This document shows, piece by piece, positions 39,815-50,008 of a stretch of DNA of 64,000 nucleotides (the first letter of the stretch is position 1; each line of letters starts with the position of its first letter). The position numbers were made by a program, and so were the translations under genes. Origin of the DNA: Trypanosoma brucei gambiense DAL972 (taxonomy: Eukaryota; Euglenozoa; Kinetoplastea; Trypanosomatida; Trypanosomatidae). The DNA is taken from NCBI RefSeq assembly GCF_000210295.1, contig NC_026739.1:282262-346261 (forward strand), in the 5' to 3' direction. The notes below the pieces were generated by a model. The model saw only the letters and a program-made list of their open reading frames with translations, made no database searches and had not been told where the DNA came from.

Positions 39815-40358
39815 CTAACAGCGCAAGGAATAATGACTCCGATGTCTATGTATTTAAACCGAAAGGGGACATAGATGGTGAAGCAGAGGTGAAATGGTGA
39901 CGACTTTAAGCGGAGGCAGTATGTGGCAAGATGGCGAAAACAAATAGTAATCATGCAAAAGGAAGTTAAGGCAGTGGAAACGCAAGAGAATAAAGAGTCA
40001 ACTCTTCGTGACCATATGTATGTGTATCCGCCCAACCATCCCGGCGCCTTGAAAGTAAGCAAGCGGCAAAAGAGATGGTGGCCTAATGAGGACGTAGATA
40101 AAAGGAAGACAAATGGTGGTGCCTCAGAACGATAAGAGGCGGAGCCTAGGCGAAAAAAAAAAATGAAGAGAAAGGAAATGCGAAAGCGACTAACACCACC
40201 AAGGCAAAGATAAGTCCCTAGCCGGATAATTTTCTTGCATCCAAATGCGGGATCACGTTGCGCCAAAGGGTCAGACCTTCATATCAGTGTTTCCCCATAT
40301 CCACCCTTCCCCCTTTCTTTGCACTACTAAAGCGCTTTCCCAAAGCCCAAGCACAGGG

Positions 40359-40436
<78 letters not shown>

Positions 40437-40504
40437 ACACAAAAACGCCCCATTTTGATAATATAATTACCGTTAGATGGAAAAGTTGCACCTGCTTATT
40501 ATCA
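39815..40504 (-). other. Spacer with the CA microsatellite
   Basis: Holds the leader of the MBL/SAM gene, a T-rich tract near 40150-40165, and (CA)36 at the far end. Confidence 0.7.
40361..40433. repeat. (CA)36 microsatellite
   Basis: About 36 uninterrupted CA units, the longest simple repeat of the window, in the 3' flank of the 111-residue gene. It reads (TG)n in the transcript. Confidence 0.97.
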
Positions 40505-40840
40505 TCACTTGCGCCAAGGTTCCTTAGACGACTTCGCATAATACCCGCCAATACCACCGAAGACGACACCGAGGACAGCACCGAAGGCTGTGCCACTTGT
40601 GCTGCTGTCGCCCTCCAGAATGACGAGGGCACCACTTACTGCTGAGGCTGACAGAGTCGCTGCCGCAATGGTTCCACTGACAGGCGTTACAAGCAGGTGG
40701 AAGATGGCCAATATGGTTGTGCTTGTAGAGAGTGCAGAGCATGTGCCCAGAACAACTTTGTCGGTAAAGCGGCGTTGCGGTGTTCGCATGGATGGCACGG
40801 CATATGCCATCGCGGGAATCGTTATCCGGCGACGCAGCAT
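40505..40840 (-). CDS. Small two-helix membrane protein, probably mitochondrial
   Basis: A 111-residue protein. The start is basic (MLRRRITIPAMAYAVPSMRT). Two hydrophobic segments follow, about residues 28-60 and 62-98; the second ends in AFGAVLGVVFGGIGGYYAK, a glycine-zipper helix that packs tightly in membranes. No family is recognised. Frame length, ATG (40838-40840; the codons upstream begin with GTG), Arg-rich start and regular spacing to its neighbours support a real gene. A subunit or assembly factor of a mitochondrial inner-membrane complex is one possibility, but nothing in the sequence decides this. Confidence 0.78.
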   Translation of the reverse strand: MLRRRITIPAMAYAVPSMRTPQRRFTDKVVLGTCSALSTSTTILAIFHLLVTPVSGTIAAATLSASAVSGALVILEGDSSTSGTAFGAVLGVVFGGIGGYYAKSSKEPWRK

Positions 40841-41369
40841 TACCACTCGGAAATGTACACACGGATCGGTGCCCCACTGCTTAAGTGCACTCTAACAAAC
40901 TTTACATCGAAAAGAGGTTTAGCAGGTGAAACGTATGACGAAAGAGAGGGAGAAAGAAGCAAACGAATAAATCATCACATCCGTTTACTCAGCGGTAAGA
41001 ATAGCGAATCGCCTACCCACCTGCGCACGTTTCTGGGATACAAAATATTACCGTACTCAATGAAAAACAGTTAATACCAAATATTAGTCGAAATTGTAAA
41101 AAAAAAGTGCTACTTTTGTCATATCAGCATGCTAAGTAACACCAAGTCCTCACAGGTTTGACTTGTAGAAGCGTCACAACGTCGTGAAGATGAACGTACA
41201 CGCGACCACCGTCCTCATAAATTTGATAACGTTTCCCCTCTTCATTATCCGTCATTTTATTCCCTCTGCTTTGCCGCATAGCGGAGAAAGCTCCCTTTTC
41301 CACGTATGATGGCGACAGTGTCCATTCCTTTTCGTCTCTCCACTCCCCGCTGCTGCTCCGTTGTTACAA
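40841..41369 (-). other. Spacer, DIM1 to 111-residue gene
   Basis: A CT-rich tract near 40940-40965 could serve the 111-residue gene. Nothing else seen. Confidence 0.6.
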
Positions 41370-42404
41370 CTACACAAAATGGATATCATTCTTTGTGAAG
41401 CAACAGAGTAATTCCATAATACTCTCCTGATCAAGCACTCGCGCCCGCTTATCAAAGATCGGTTCTTGAAGGATTGACTCAAGGTGCTGTCGAAACTCCT
41501 CAAAAGTTTTAACATCATTCACCCCTTCCATCCTTTGGTAGCTACAGTACTTGTCATAAAGCGTGCGTACCGTGTTCTTTGTACGGAAGATGGAAGATAC
41601 CTTCTTGTTCTTCCTATTAAAGATGTGTTTCACAAGTCCATCCCACTCCTCAAAGTCAACGCTCGGGGCGGGATGCTTTGGGTCAAGTCGAATGACGCTG
41701 GATTCTACTTTGGGTGGAGGGTTAAAGCTGTTCTTGCTAATTTTCATTAGGTGACTGCATCGTGCTAAAAGCTGCGAGTTAACGGAGAGGCGGCAGTACG
41801 CCTCGGAGCCGGGTTGCGCGCATACACGGAGGGCGAACTCACGCTGAAACATCAACACGGCACATTTAAAGTTCGGCCGCTTAAGAAGTTTGAACACTAA
41901 TGCGGATGATATAGCATACGGTACATTAGCTACGCATTTATCAAAGTAGGGGAATTCATGATCAAGACAGTTTCCTCTTATAACCTGCAACTTAGGGGCT
42001 AAAGGAGAATTTTGAAACCTTTTGTTTAGCTCCGCAACCATACGAGGGTCCACCTCAAACGCAATGACCTTTTTGGCCGCTTGCAACAATTTCTCAGTTA
42101 AGTTACCAGTTCCCGGACCGATTTCCAAAACGATATCCGTTGGTTTCACCGCCGCCTTCTCCACGATAGCAGCAATAACGAGCGGGTTCTTCAAGATGTG
42201 TTGACCAAAACCTTTATTAAACACCATGCCGCTCTGACTTCCGCCAGTCTTAAGTCCTGTTGGGGCACTTTTCTTCGTCGCCTTGCGTATCTCAGGTTTG
42301 CCAAGGGTTGTAACTTTTGTGGTGAATTTTAGCTTTCGCGCCGCCGCCTGCAATGGTTCGGCGGAGATGACGCCCATTGGAACGCTGCGTTGTTCCTTCG
42401 GCAT
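41370..42404 (-). CDS. DIM1: 18S rRNA adenine dimethyltransferase Dim1
   Basis: A 344-residue KsgA/Dim1-family enzyme that makes the two adjacent m6,2A residues near the 3' end of small-subunit rRNA and assists pre-rRNA processing. Seen are FNKGFGQHILKNPLVI (SAM entry), DIVLEIGPGTGNLTEKLL (motif I), AFEVDPRMVAEL (motif II), CVANVPYAISSALVFKLL with the catalytic N-x-P-Y (motif IV), and FQREFALRVCAQPG. The C-terminal helical domain follows. The 67-residue N-terminal tail is Lys-rich, like nuclear eukaryotic Dim1, and lacks a presequence, so this is the cytosolic-ribosome enzyme. The start is ATG 42402-42404. Further upstream the frame translates a TA repeat and is excluded. A probable acceptor is at 42446-42447. 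Confidence 0.95.
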   Translation of the reverse strand: MPKEQRSVPMGVISAEPLQAAARKLKFTTKVTTLGKPEIRKATKKSAPTGLKTGGSQSGMVFNKGFGQHILKNPLVIAAIVEKAAVKPTDIVLEIGPGTGNLTEKLLQAAKKVIAFEVDPRMVAELNKRFQNSPLAPKLQVIRGNCLDHEFPYFDKCVANVPYAISSALVFKLLKRPNFKCAVLMFQREFALRVCAQPGSEAYCRLSVNSQLLARCSHLMKISKNSFNPPPKVESSVIRLDPKHPAPSVDFEEWDGLVKHIFNRKNKKVSSIFRTKNTVRTLYDKYCSYQRMEGVNDVKTFEEFRQHLESILQEPIFDKRARVLDQESIMELLCCFTKNDIHFV

Positions 42405-42445
42405 CGCTTCTAAACCTTTTTTTTTGTTTCCTATTACCGACACAA

Positions 42446-42480
42446 CTGATGCAATAATAAAAAATACAAGTACACGCAAG
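42446..42480 (-). promoter_or_regulatory. Trans-splice acceptor of DIM1
   Basis: The coding strand shows CTTG...TATTTTTTATTATTGCATCAG with AG at 42447-42446, leaving a 41-nt leader with no ATG. Confidence 0.6.
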
Positions 42481-42496
42481 CAAGTCGGTATATCAA

Positions 42497-42519
42497 TATA
42501 TATATATATATATATATAC
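42497..42519. repeat. (TA)n microsatellite upstream of DIM1
   Basis: About 11 TA units. It encodes Tyr-Ile repeats in the untrimmed frame, a sign that this part is not coding. Confidence 0.93.
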
Positions 42520-43120
42520 ATTTATTGTTGTTATTATCTACGCAGTCAGTCTTTCTTCACGTGGCGATAGAAAACAACACTTCCACACAACTACACGCTT
42601 GATCTACTACTTACAGAGCACAGTGCACGTTCGTTACAGCACCAAACGGTTATACGATTTTGTTCATTAGAAGGGGTATGAAGGGAAGAAAAAGACCACG
42701 AGGGCAATACCAGAGAAGAAAAGAATAAAACAAAGGGAAACGGTGTAATAAATGAAGGTTCCGTTGCACACCGCACAAGGCTTATTTCACCATGCAGAGG
42801 AATACACAAAAGCAGAGAGAGAGACACACACACACACACAGAGAGAGGGGGAGAGAGAAAAAAAAAGAGAGAGAGAGGGATAGGGATATATACAGATGAG
42901 CAACAAAATCCAAATGCTCGTCACATACGCACTAAGGGGAGAAAAAACAAAACAAAACAAAACAAAAAACACCAAAACTATTTGGCACACAATTTTTCTG
43001 CATTTTTTTTTCTTAGCATATGCTTCCCTCTTTCCCTCTTCTTTTTTTTTCCTTTTTCGTTCCTTCCATGTGACCAAAGGAAGTAAAATATACTTTTAGA
43101 TGTTTATGTTTTATATATTC

Positions 43121-43152
<32 letters not shown>
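43121..43152. repeat. (TA)n microsatellite
   Basis: About 15 TA units in the 3' flank of the VHS-like gene. Confidence 0.95.
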
Positions 43153-43156
<4 letters not shown>

Positions 43157-44329
43157 TGCGCCTTTGTTATCGTTAATATGATTCCTGTTGGTGCCGTCAC
43201 ATAAATATCGACTTGATGCCGAATAGGTAAATCGAACGGAAAAGAAGAAGAAAAAAAAGAGAAAAACAACAGAAAGGAAAGAACAAAGCAGCAACGTACA
43301 GTGGGTACAGAAAAAAGAAAAAAAAAACACAACAAAGCAAAGCGAAGCGAAAAAAAAAAGAACACAGCACAGGGGGGATCAAAAGAAAAAGTTTCATTTT
43401 TTTTGACCCTCATTTTCCCTCTCTTTTCTTTTTTTTTTCGTTTTTGCTACCGCCAACACCTTTCTCCCTCTCCCAGTGAAATTCGCAACCCTCCTTCTTT
43501 TTTTTTTTTAAGCGGTATTTCTCTTTTTCTTTTTTATATATCCGTTTCATGCTTTTTCTTTATTTATTTATTTTCCTTCACAAGCGGGTTAAACGCATAA
43601 AACACTGCCAAAACGCGTGCACGGCCGACTGCCACATCAAACATCAGTGTTGAGGGATGTTGTGGTACAAAAATCATAATGTTCAACACCCAGCTGTACG
43701 AAACAGACGAGAAAAAAAAATTAAAAGGGAAACGAAACACGTAAGCACTTGTGCTGATGCGAGTAAAGGCAGTGGAATAAACTAGGTAAATGTGTTCCCT
43801 ATTGATGGGAAGTAAAAGAAAAATAACCAAATAAAAACAAAAAACAAAAACAAACTTCAACATTTAACATAAGAGGGGAGGGGAAAAAAATGGACAAGAA
43901 TGAAAAGGAAAAAAAAGAAGAGGGGGAGAAAAAAAAAAAAAGAATATAGGAACAGCGATTCCCATACGCACGCCCCTGGCAAAAAATGTGTGTGTATGTG
44001 GTGGTGGTGGTGGTGGGGGAGGGGGACAAAAAACCTCCGAACCTTTTCTCAGAAGGTAAAGACCAACATTTTTTTTTTTTCATTCTTTTTATTTGTTGTT
44101 GGAAAGGGTATTTGAAGATATAACTAAACAATACGAGCAAAGAAACACCTTGGTACATAATTCATTTTACTTGCTTCATATTGCTCTTGCATTATATAAA
44201 TTTTTCCCCCTTTAGTTTTGGCTCTCCTGAAGCCTCTCTTCACTTACTTTCCCCAATCCCTGTGTGTCACGCATTCGTTTCATTAAAAGGGGGAAAAAAA
44301 AGGAAAAAGGAACATACAAAATGGAACAT

Positions 44330-45130
44330 TCAGACGTGAGACACCCCACCTCCCTCCACACTAACACTTGGACAAGCCACTGAATTATTGACTTCACCTC
44401 CATCATCACTACACGTGTGCTTTTCCTTCTGGCCGTTCACCACAGCACTTTTATTCCCAAGTGGAAATGTGTTACTATTCCTATACCTCGCCGCACCACA
44501 TGCAAGACATGTCTCATCTGTACTGCGGTTAACTGATGTACAAATTGGACAGGGCCATGCTGCTGGCCCATCTGCTGAGGCGGCAGTACCCACCGTACTT
44601 TCTGTGGGACTATACACTACAATATCCTGAGGCCTGGGATCCACGAAACGAACTGATTTGTTTTCGAGAACAATCGCACGCAGAAGGTGACGACCAGTGC
44701 GCTGTTCAACTTTACGAGCAAGTACCGCAAGTGACTGAAGTTCCGGTTCGTCCGCAAACATGCGAGAGTACTCCAACAATGTCAACCTTGCAAGATGCCG
44801 GGACCGACGCCACTCTGATCCCTCCGCACGGCCAATCGCTAATGAAACTAAATTTTCCTGCAAAACGCAGTCTTGAGCCATGGCACTATGGAAGGAGGAA
44901 CTGCAGGAGTTGACAAGCCCTTCTAACAACACCAAATATCCATATAAATGCGCTCCAGAAGTTCTACCAAGGCCGTCACCGATAACAGATGCAACTAAGT
45001 GTGGATGTGCCTCCGCCAACTCCATACATTCCGTCGGCGGTACGGCGGGGGCTTTGCTTGCTTCGGAGCAAACTTTTGAAACATGTAAACGGAGCTTGAT
45101 GTCATGAAACGTCCGCCGGAAGAATTCCAT
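44330..45130 (-). CDS. VHS/ENTH-like helical protein with RanBP2-type zinc finger
   Basis: A 266-residue protein. Residues 5-150 form a helical repeat with the VHS/ENTH pattern: YLVLLEGLVNSCSSSFHSAM, LVSLAIGRAEGSEWRRSR and ARLTLLEYSRMFADEPELQS. This recalls the 'lLe.lvkNcg..fh' and 'il.li..wa..F...p.l' helices of VHS domains. Residues 191-214 are a RanBP2-type zinc ribbon, WPCPICTSVNRSTDETCLAC (W-x-C-x2-C ... N ... C-x2-C), a fold that binds ubiquitin or single-stranded RNA. The C-terminal 50 residues are disordered. The combination suggests a ubiquitin-sorting adaptor on endosomes; this is inference. The start is ATG 45128-45130; the codon before it is GTG. Confidence 0.86.
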   Translation of the reverse strand: MEFFRRTFHDIKLRLHVSKVCSEASKAPAVPPTECMELAEAHPHLVASVIGDGLGRTSGAHLYGYLVLLEGLVNSCSSSFHSAMAQDCVLQENLVSLAIGRAEGSEWRRSRHLARLTLLEYSRMFADEPELQSLAVLARKVEQRTGRHLLRAIVLENKSVRFVDPRPQDIVVYSPTESTVGTAASADGPAAWPCPICTSVNRSTDETCLACGAARYRNSNTFPLGNKSAVVNGQKEKHTCSDDGGEVNNSVACPSVSVEGGGVSHV

Positions 45131-45702
45131 CACTTTTCCTTCCCCTCTTTAAAAACTGTTCTTCCTCCTCTTTTCAATCCCTTTACCAGCTGACACACAC
45201 ACACACACACACGCCAGTGTGTCAAAGTGTTAAGCCACAGCAGCAAAGCACGACTTAAAGTCTGAGATGGGCTGACGCCTCCCTTTCCCTCAATGAAGTA
45301 GCCTCACCACCTAAGAAAATGTGAGCTAATGTGGAAGAGTAAATACATGTCGGCGAAAAAAAAAAAATGCAGAAAAATAGAGTCGGCCACCGTGGAGGTC
45401 CGCGCGTGTGAGCCGGCGGTAAAGAAAGAAAAACAAAAACAGGGTGATAACTAACAAATTAAAGGCATTAGGCCCCGTGAGCCATCGCACAAACACACAA
45501 CTTCATAGTAGAGCAGCGTACGCCTTTCCAACCACCGCTCGTTGGTGCCACTCAAACCAACTCAAAGTCACTGAAGGCAACTTATCATCCCCCCTTTCCC
45601 TCCCCCCAAAAAAAAGTTGTGTCCTGTTTAAGGGACTTTCCTTCGACAAGTGTGTGGACGCACCAAAATAAAAAAAGGGGGAAAAAACAGGCGTAACTTT
45701 CC
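45131..45702 (-). other. Spacer, carrier to VHS-like gene
   Basis: T-rich tracts at 45357-45370 and 45420-45442 on the coding strand are candidate splice signals. Confidence 0.65.
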
Positions 45703-46752
45703 TCAACCCCGCTTAAACTCGTAGGTTGGAAGTGTTTCCGCGTACGGACCTGCATGGCGGCTGTACAATGGTTGATTCACTTCCCCGTGCATCTTCCGCA
45801 GTTCCGGGTGAAGCTGCTCCGTCAAGTGCCTCGAACATAAATCATACGTCACCAGCAGTAGTGCTGCAGGGATGGAATTTAGTATCGGGCGGCTAGCGAA
45901 AAAACCATCGTAAATTTTGGTGATTCCATGTTTCCTGCGCACCTCCACTATGTAAGAACGGAATGTGTGCGGCCGTCCGCGTGTGTGTTGATTCCGAATA
46001 CGCACCTGCTGTCGTATGGAAAGAAATGGGTACTGCAGTATTTTACCTAGCAGCGCACCGCCGTGACAGTAAAGAAACAATACGGGAGTCCCGTGATACA
46101 CGCCATCATACCTCACAGCGTTATACACACCCCATGTAGTGCCTAACAGCGCCACTTGACTACACGCTGCTACAGATACGCCGCGGTAAATGCCGAGAAG
46201 CACATTTGGTTTTTCAGTCACCGCCTTCATGAAGACATCCCAAGCACCCACAAACTTCATTGGACCCTTCTCTGCCTCTGCTGTCGCGAGGAGGACCTCA
46301 TACGGATGACGGAGAAACGCGTACAACAAACCAGTTAAACAGCCAGCAGTAAAACCACAAGTAGTGTTGCTTTCACATGGAATCAAATCGCGAAGCTTTG
46401 TGAATGCGGTCAACTGAAACGCGTAGCTGGCAATCGTCCATAGGTTAGATGGACCTGCAAGCCATTTTATGCCAAAAAGAGTCCTAAAGAAATGTGCACG
46501 TTTGTCTGATGCGTAAATGCGACTAGATTCACCTGGGACGTCACAGAGAAAGTAAAATGCATGCAGTTTTTCAATTGGACGCCGCAGCCACGCCGTGATA
46601 GTGGAAGCAGAAAGAATAACTGCCGCATGTTGTTGGTGACTTAGTTGCGGCTCCGTATACCCACGGACCGTTATTGCAGGGTTACAAAATTTCCCTACGG
46701 GACGGAATCCAAAGGAAGCATGATAACCAGTCGTGCCAGTGGACGTTTGCAT
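45703..46752 (-). CDS. Divergent mitochondrial carrier family protein
   Basis: A 349-residue protein with a tripartite layout. Each third contains a degenerate P-x-[DE]-x-x-[KR] helix end: RRPIEKLHAF (about 56), LRHPYEVLLATAEAEKGP (about 150) and LQYPFLSIRQQVRIRNQ (about 239). The last is followed by TFRSYIVEVRRKHGITKIYDGF, matching the 'y.g..d....i...eG...lyrGf' matrix helix, and ASRPILNSIPAALLLVTYDL, a typical even-numbered carrier helix. The first repeat is weakest. It probably spans the mitochondrial inner membrane six times. Substrate not predictable: the usual contact residues are not clear. The ATG at 46750-46752 is taken as the start. Confidence 0.82.
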   Translation of the reverse strand: MQTSTGTTGYHASFGFRPVGKFCNPAITVRGYTEPQLSHQQHAAVILSASTITAWLRRPIEKLHAFYFLCDVPGESSRIYASDKRAHFFRTLFGIKWLAGPSNLWTIASYAFQLTAFTKLRDLIPCESNTTCGFTAGCLTGLLYAFLRHPYEVLLATAEAEKGPMKFVGAWDVFMKAVTEKPNVLLGIYRGVSVAACSQVALLGTTWGVYNAVRYDGVYHGTPVLFLYCHGGALLGKILQYPFLSIRQQVRIRNQHTRGRPHTFRSYIVEVRRKHGITKIYDGFFASRPILNSIPAALLLVTYDLCSRHLTEQLHPELRKMHGEVNQPLYSRHAGPYAETLPTYEFKRG

Positions 46753-47351
46753 AAATTTCGTTTCACCACTTTAGGTGAGGAAATTTCCCGTTTTTTTTTC
46801 CACTCCTATGTTTGTCTGGCACTTCGCGTTCGTAAATACAAGAAAAAGAGGGGTGGTGACGGTGGTGATGGTGGTGGTAGTGAAAGAAAACGGAAGACAA
46901 ATGGCCACAAGCACGACGTGTACGAGCTAAAACACGTACAGATAATGATAATAATAATGATCCAGTTGTACAAATGCAACTGGGTTCCCCGGTACTGCCA
47001 CCAACATCGTCGTCGCGTCAGACCCCAGTTCTCTTACGTCGGTAACGTACAACAAAAAAAAAAACAGTAGTTAAGCAGCAAAACACCACTTTCGTTCCTT
47101 TTTCTTCCACCGCAGGGGGCGCTCCCACCTGCGGTGTGGTTTCATATCTGTGATGGTGGGGAAACATTTTCCACGAAGGCAAGAATAATGTAAATTAAAA
47201 CCCGCCCTGCAAGTAGCAGATTATACGCGTGGCAAATAATACAGCATTTGCACCGTGCTGGTTATCTGTGACTAACACAAACGCACAGATCAGCTGAATC
47301 ATGACGTAACTTAAATGCACTTGTCCCGAGTGTTCATACAGATACACATGC

Positions 47352-47392
<41 letters not shown>

Positions 47393-48334
47393 CACGCGTT
47401 GCTATCACCATTACTTTTCAGACATCAGAGAAGAAAGGAGACCGCAACATATTACAATTCTATCGGTGGACCGCCAATCTGAAAAAAAAAGGTGCAGTGA
47501 ACATATTTGTGCACTATCAGCAACAGTACCTCCTCATTGGAACCGTAAAGATATGGCTAACTTTCACCTCAACGATACGCTGAAGACATCAGATTTTTAG
47601 CCTAGAAGTATGAAAGGGTCATATATCCTACAGTTATTTCACCCTTATGATTGTTGCACTCGCTAGCGGGAGGCTACACAAAAAGACAACAGAAGAAATG
47701 TAATACAGAAGACACATAAATGCACATAAAGGGTAGCGTAACCGATAGATATTGAAAACAGCAACTGAAAGCTAAGGAAGCGTGTCCGTGTCTGTGTGAT
47801 GGGTGAAAATGCCTCACATAATATAACGGTTAAAGAGCGTTGCACTGCCAGTTGATGTGATGCTTGTACATTTAAACCCGCGTCCTCTATTTATTCTGCA
47901 TTACTTGCAGAGTATCATTATCCACCACCAACTCACAGTCCCGTGCATTATTGCGCAGCGGGGGGGGGGAGAGGGGAGTAGCGCGGCGAGGGATCACACC
48001 AGCAGAACTTAGGGCTAACAACGCAGAGTGTGATTAAAAGAACACACGAAACAAGACCATAAGCACTGGAAGGTTTTTAAAAAATGTCGATAAGAACAGT
48101 TAATCTTAGGGGAAAAAATAACGAATAATTTGATGTATGGTTCATATGCGTTACACACATTAAGTCCATCCATATCTAACAAGGGTAACAGGAACAAAGG
48201 GGAGTTTAAGTGACTACTGCCGCTAGTAGAATATTGCGTTAGAAAAATAAACCAGCGGACGTGGGCGGAGACAAACACATCACAAGTAGGGGAAATTTAC
48301 CTGTCCTCTATGAGCCATCAGCCGATGCCCATGT
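46753..48334 (-). other. Spacer, nuclease B to carrier
   Basis: 1.6 kb with the TA/TG compound repeat. Mostly 3'-UTR of nuclease B. A stretch at 47822-47880 vaguely resembles a tRNA but fails the box tests. No gene seen. Confidence 0.65.
47353..47392. repeat. (TA)n-(TG)n compound microsatellite
   Basis: About eight TA units joined to about twelve TG units in the 3' flank of nuclease copy B. Confidence 0.95.
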
Positions 48335-49255
48335 TTAAAAAAAATAAAACATTTCCCCACGGGATCGTCTAGTTATTTCCCCTCGCACTCTCAGCACGGT
48401 GTTGAGATGTGTGACCAAACGGTAACCTGCGAGCGTTATGCGTTTTTCAGCCATCTCCTTGCATGCACTAATATACTCCTCTGACAATTCAGTTCCATTT
48501 ACAACATTAGCGTACGCCACTTTCTTTGCTAACTCAAAACCCTCCCTTGACATGACAACTGGGTTGGTTTGTTCCTTCTCATTTTGCGAAAATTTGTACG
48601 TTGCAATCAGTTTAGTGGCAAAACTCTTCAATCTTATGTAATCTATTATGTTGAGGGGCCGCTCCAATGACTCTGAAGGACCCCGGCAAATGGAATCCCA
48701 CACGGCATGGAGCTTCATTGGGACCCCTCTGAAATCCACATGCACCAAATTGCCACCCCGATCTCCTTCCGGATAATCAGCGGAAACCTGCGAAGTCGTA
48801 TGCAGAGGTTGATGAATATCACCATAGTAATGTACGAGATGGGCAAGGGCAAAGGATCGCACATATATGGGAGTATCTGTCCGTCTTAGTGCCTTCGACA
48901 AACCGTTGATAACACTTACAACATCGGAGTTCTGTTTAAGAGTTACGTTCGGTTTGAAGCCATCCCTAATGTACATATTGGCCGTATAGTGCCAACCGTC
49001 CATGGCACCCATGCGGTAACGCTTCAAATCATCTGGCCAACAGGCACTTTGAACGAAATCGGGAATATTCGGGAACGGCCCGCTTTCGGTCAAGTGTTGT
49101 ATATATGTCTCAACCACCCTGGCTACATCATTGTCAAGGTTACGTCGGGCTATTTCAGCAACAACCATATGGCCGAAATCCCACCATCCATCAACAGCCG
49201 CTGGAATGAAGGAAGTAATCAGAGCCAAGGTTATGCAAAGTGATGGATTCTTCAT
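48335..49255 (-). CDS. S1/P1 nuclease, copy B (downstream)
   Basis: A 306-residue single-strand-specific zinc nuclease that also removes 3'-phosphates from nucleotides. A signal peptide (MKNPSLCITLALITSFIPAA) is followed by WWDFGH, where the processed N-terminal Trp and the His ligate zinc. The other ligands are present: Asp in ACWPDDLKR, His in DGWHYTAN, H-x3-D-x5-H in HYYGDIHQPLH, and H-x3-D in LHAVWD. The protein should be secreted or lumenal/lysosomal. It differs from copy A by one residue in the shared part (Thr for Ser in HLTESG), by lacking three residues in the signal peptide, and in its last 13 residues. Those residues, ending EMFYFF, read into what looks like former 3'-UTR sequence. 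The start is ATG 49253-49255. Confidence 0.93.
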   Translation of the reverse strand: MKNPSLCITLALITSFIPAAVDGWWDFGHMVVAEIARRNLDNDVARVVETYIQHLTESGPFPNIPDFVQSACWPDDLKRYRMGAMDGWHYTANMYIRDGFKPNVTLKQNSDVVSVINGLSKALRRTDTPIYVRSFALAHLVHYYGDIHQPLHTTSQVSADYPEGDRGGNLVHVDFRGVPMKLHAVWDSICRGPSESLERPLNIIDYIRLKSFATKLIATYKFSQNEKEQTNPVVMSREGFELAKKVAYANVVNGTELSEEYISACKEMAEKRITLAGYRLVTHLNTVLRVRGEITRRSRGEMFYFF

Positions 49256-49272
49256 GGTGTTGAGATGTCTTC
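48376..49272 (-). repeat. Duplicated nuclease block, copy B
   Basis: 897 bp that match 50071-50976 with one substitution seen and one 9-bp gap. The match covers nearly the whole CDS and 17 nt upstream of the ATG, then stops abruptly on both sides. Confidence 0.93.
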
Positions 49273-50008
49273 CCTTGTCGAGGTATTTCCCACTTTTCCT
49301 CTTTGTCAAGCGCTTACGGAAAACTGTATAAATTGTATCTGCAGTTTTTATTCGTGTGGACACCTACTACGGTCGGTTTGTATTCACCCTGATTGGTTTT
49401 CTTCTACGAACAGTATCACATTGGTGAGACACAAGACAAAGAACCAAGGGTTAGGGAGCGTAAGTATTTGCGTTGACGATGAACGAATAGATAAAGGCAA
49501 AACAACCACAAAAAGGCAAGCCCCATTACAACTACAACAGGTTATATTAGCATAACTTTTATAGTGGGAGGTAATTGGAGCAAACGAATATTTATATGGA
49601 AGTTGGCTTCAATAGACAAGCGCAAAAATTGAGCCACACTCCTAACGTGACGATGGCATTTGTACATGAAATCTACGGGATCCAGCAATCTCCACAATTC
49701 GGAGAGCGTCACCAAACGGCCCACCACGGCACTGCACATCACAGCAGAGAGGAGAAGGCAACATAGGCAGGAAACCTGAATAACGAAGCCAAGAGGACAG
49801 CAACAGGAAACCCCGAGAACGGCCACAAATACCGTATCTGGTGTGCCCCGCAGCAGATAACGTGGGATGTACCAACGGTTTCGATTCCACCATATCCTTC
49901 ACAAACCAGAGAACAACAAAGCGCAAGACAGAAAAAGCATTAAACAAACATAGCAAGTGCTTACGCAACTTTTTCTTTACAAAATATAACGCACAAATTA
50001 CGACTGCC
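49256..50008 (-). other. Spacer between the nuclease copies
   Basis: Unique sequence unrelated to the spacer upstream of copy A. A weak CT tract near 49420-49450 with AG near 49406 may serve copy B. Confidence 0.65.

Larger units (their letters stand above)
42405..44329 (-). other. 1.9-kb spacer, VHS-like gene to DIM1
   Basis: DIM1 acceptor (42446), two TA repeats, GA and AAAAC runs, and several alternating purine/pyrimidine blocks. Probably a long 3'-UTR of the VHS-like gene; no gene seen. Confidence 0.7.

Noticed and set aside
39796..40266. 156-codon minus-strand ORF upstream of the MBL/SAM gene
   Set aside because: It overlaps the start of that gene in another frame and reads Phe/Leu/Cys-rich leader sequence without family features.
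42405..42521. N-terminal extension of DIM1 beginning with Tyr-Ile repeats
   Set aside because: It translates the TA microsatellite and lies upstream of the splice acceptor.
47822..47880. tRNA-like stretch on the plus strand
   Set aside because: It has a loosely A-box-like start, but no GGTTCGANTCC B box and no closing acceptor stem.
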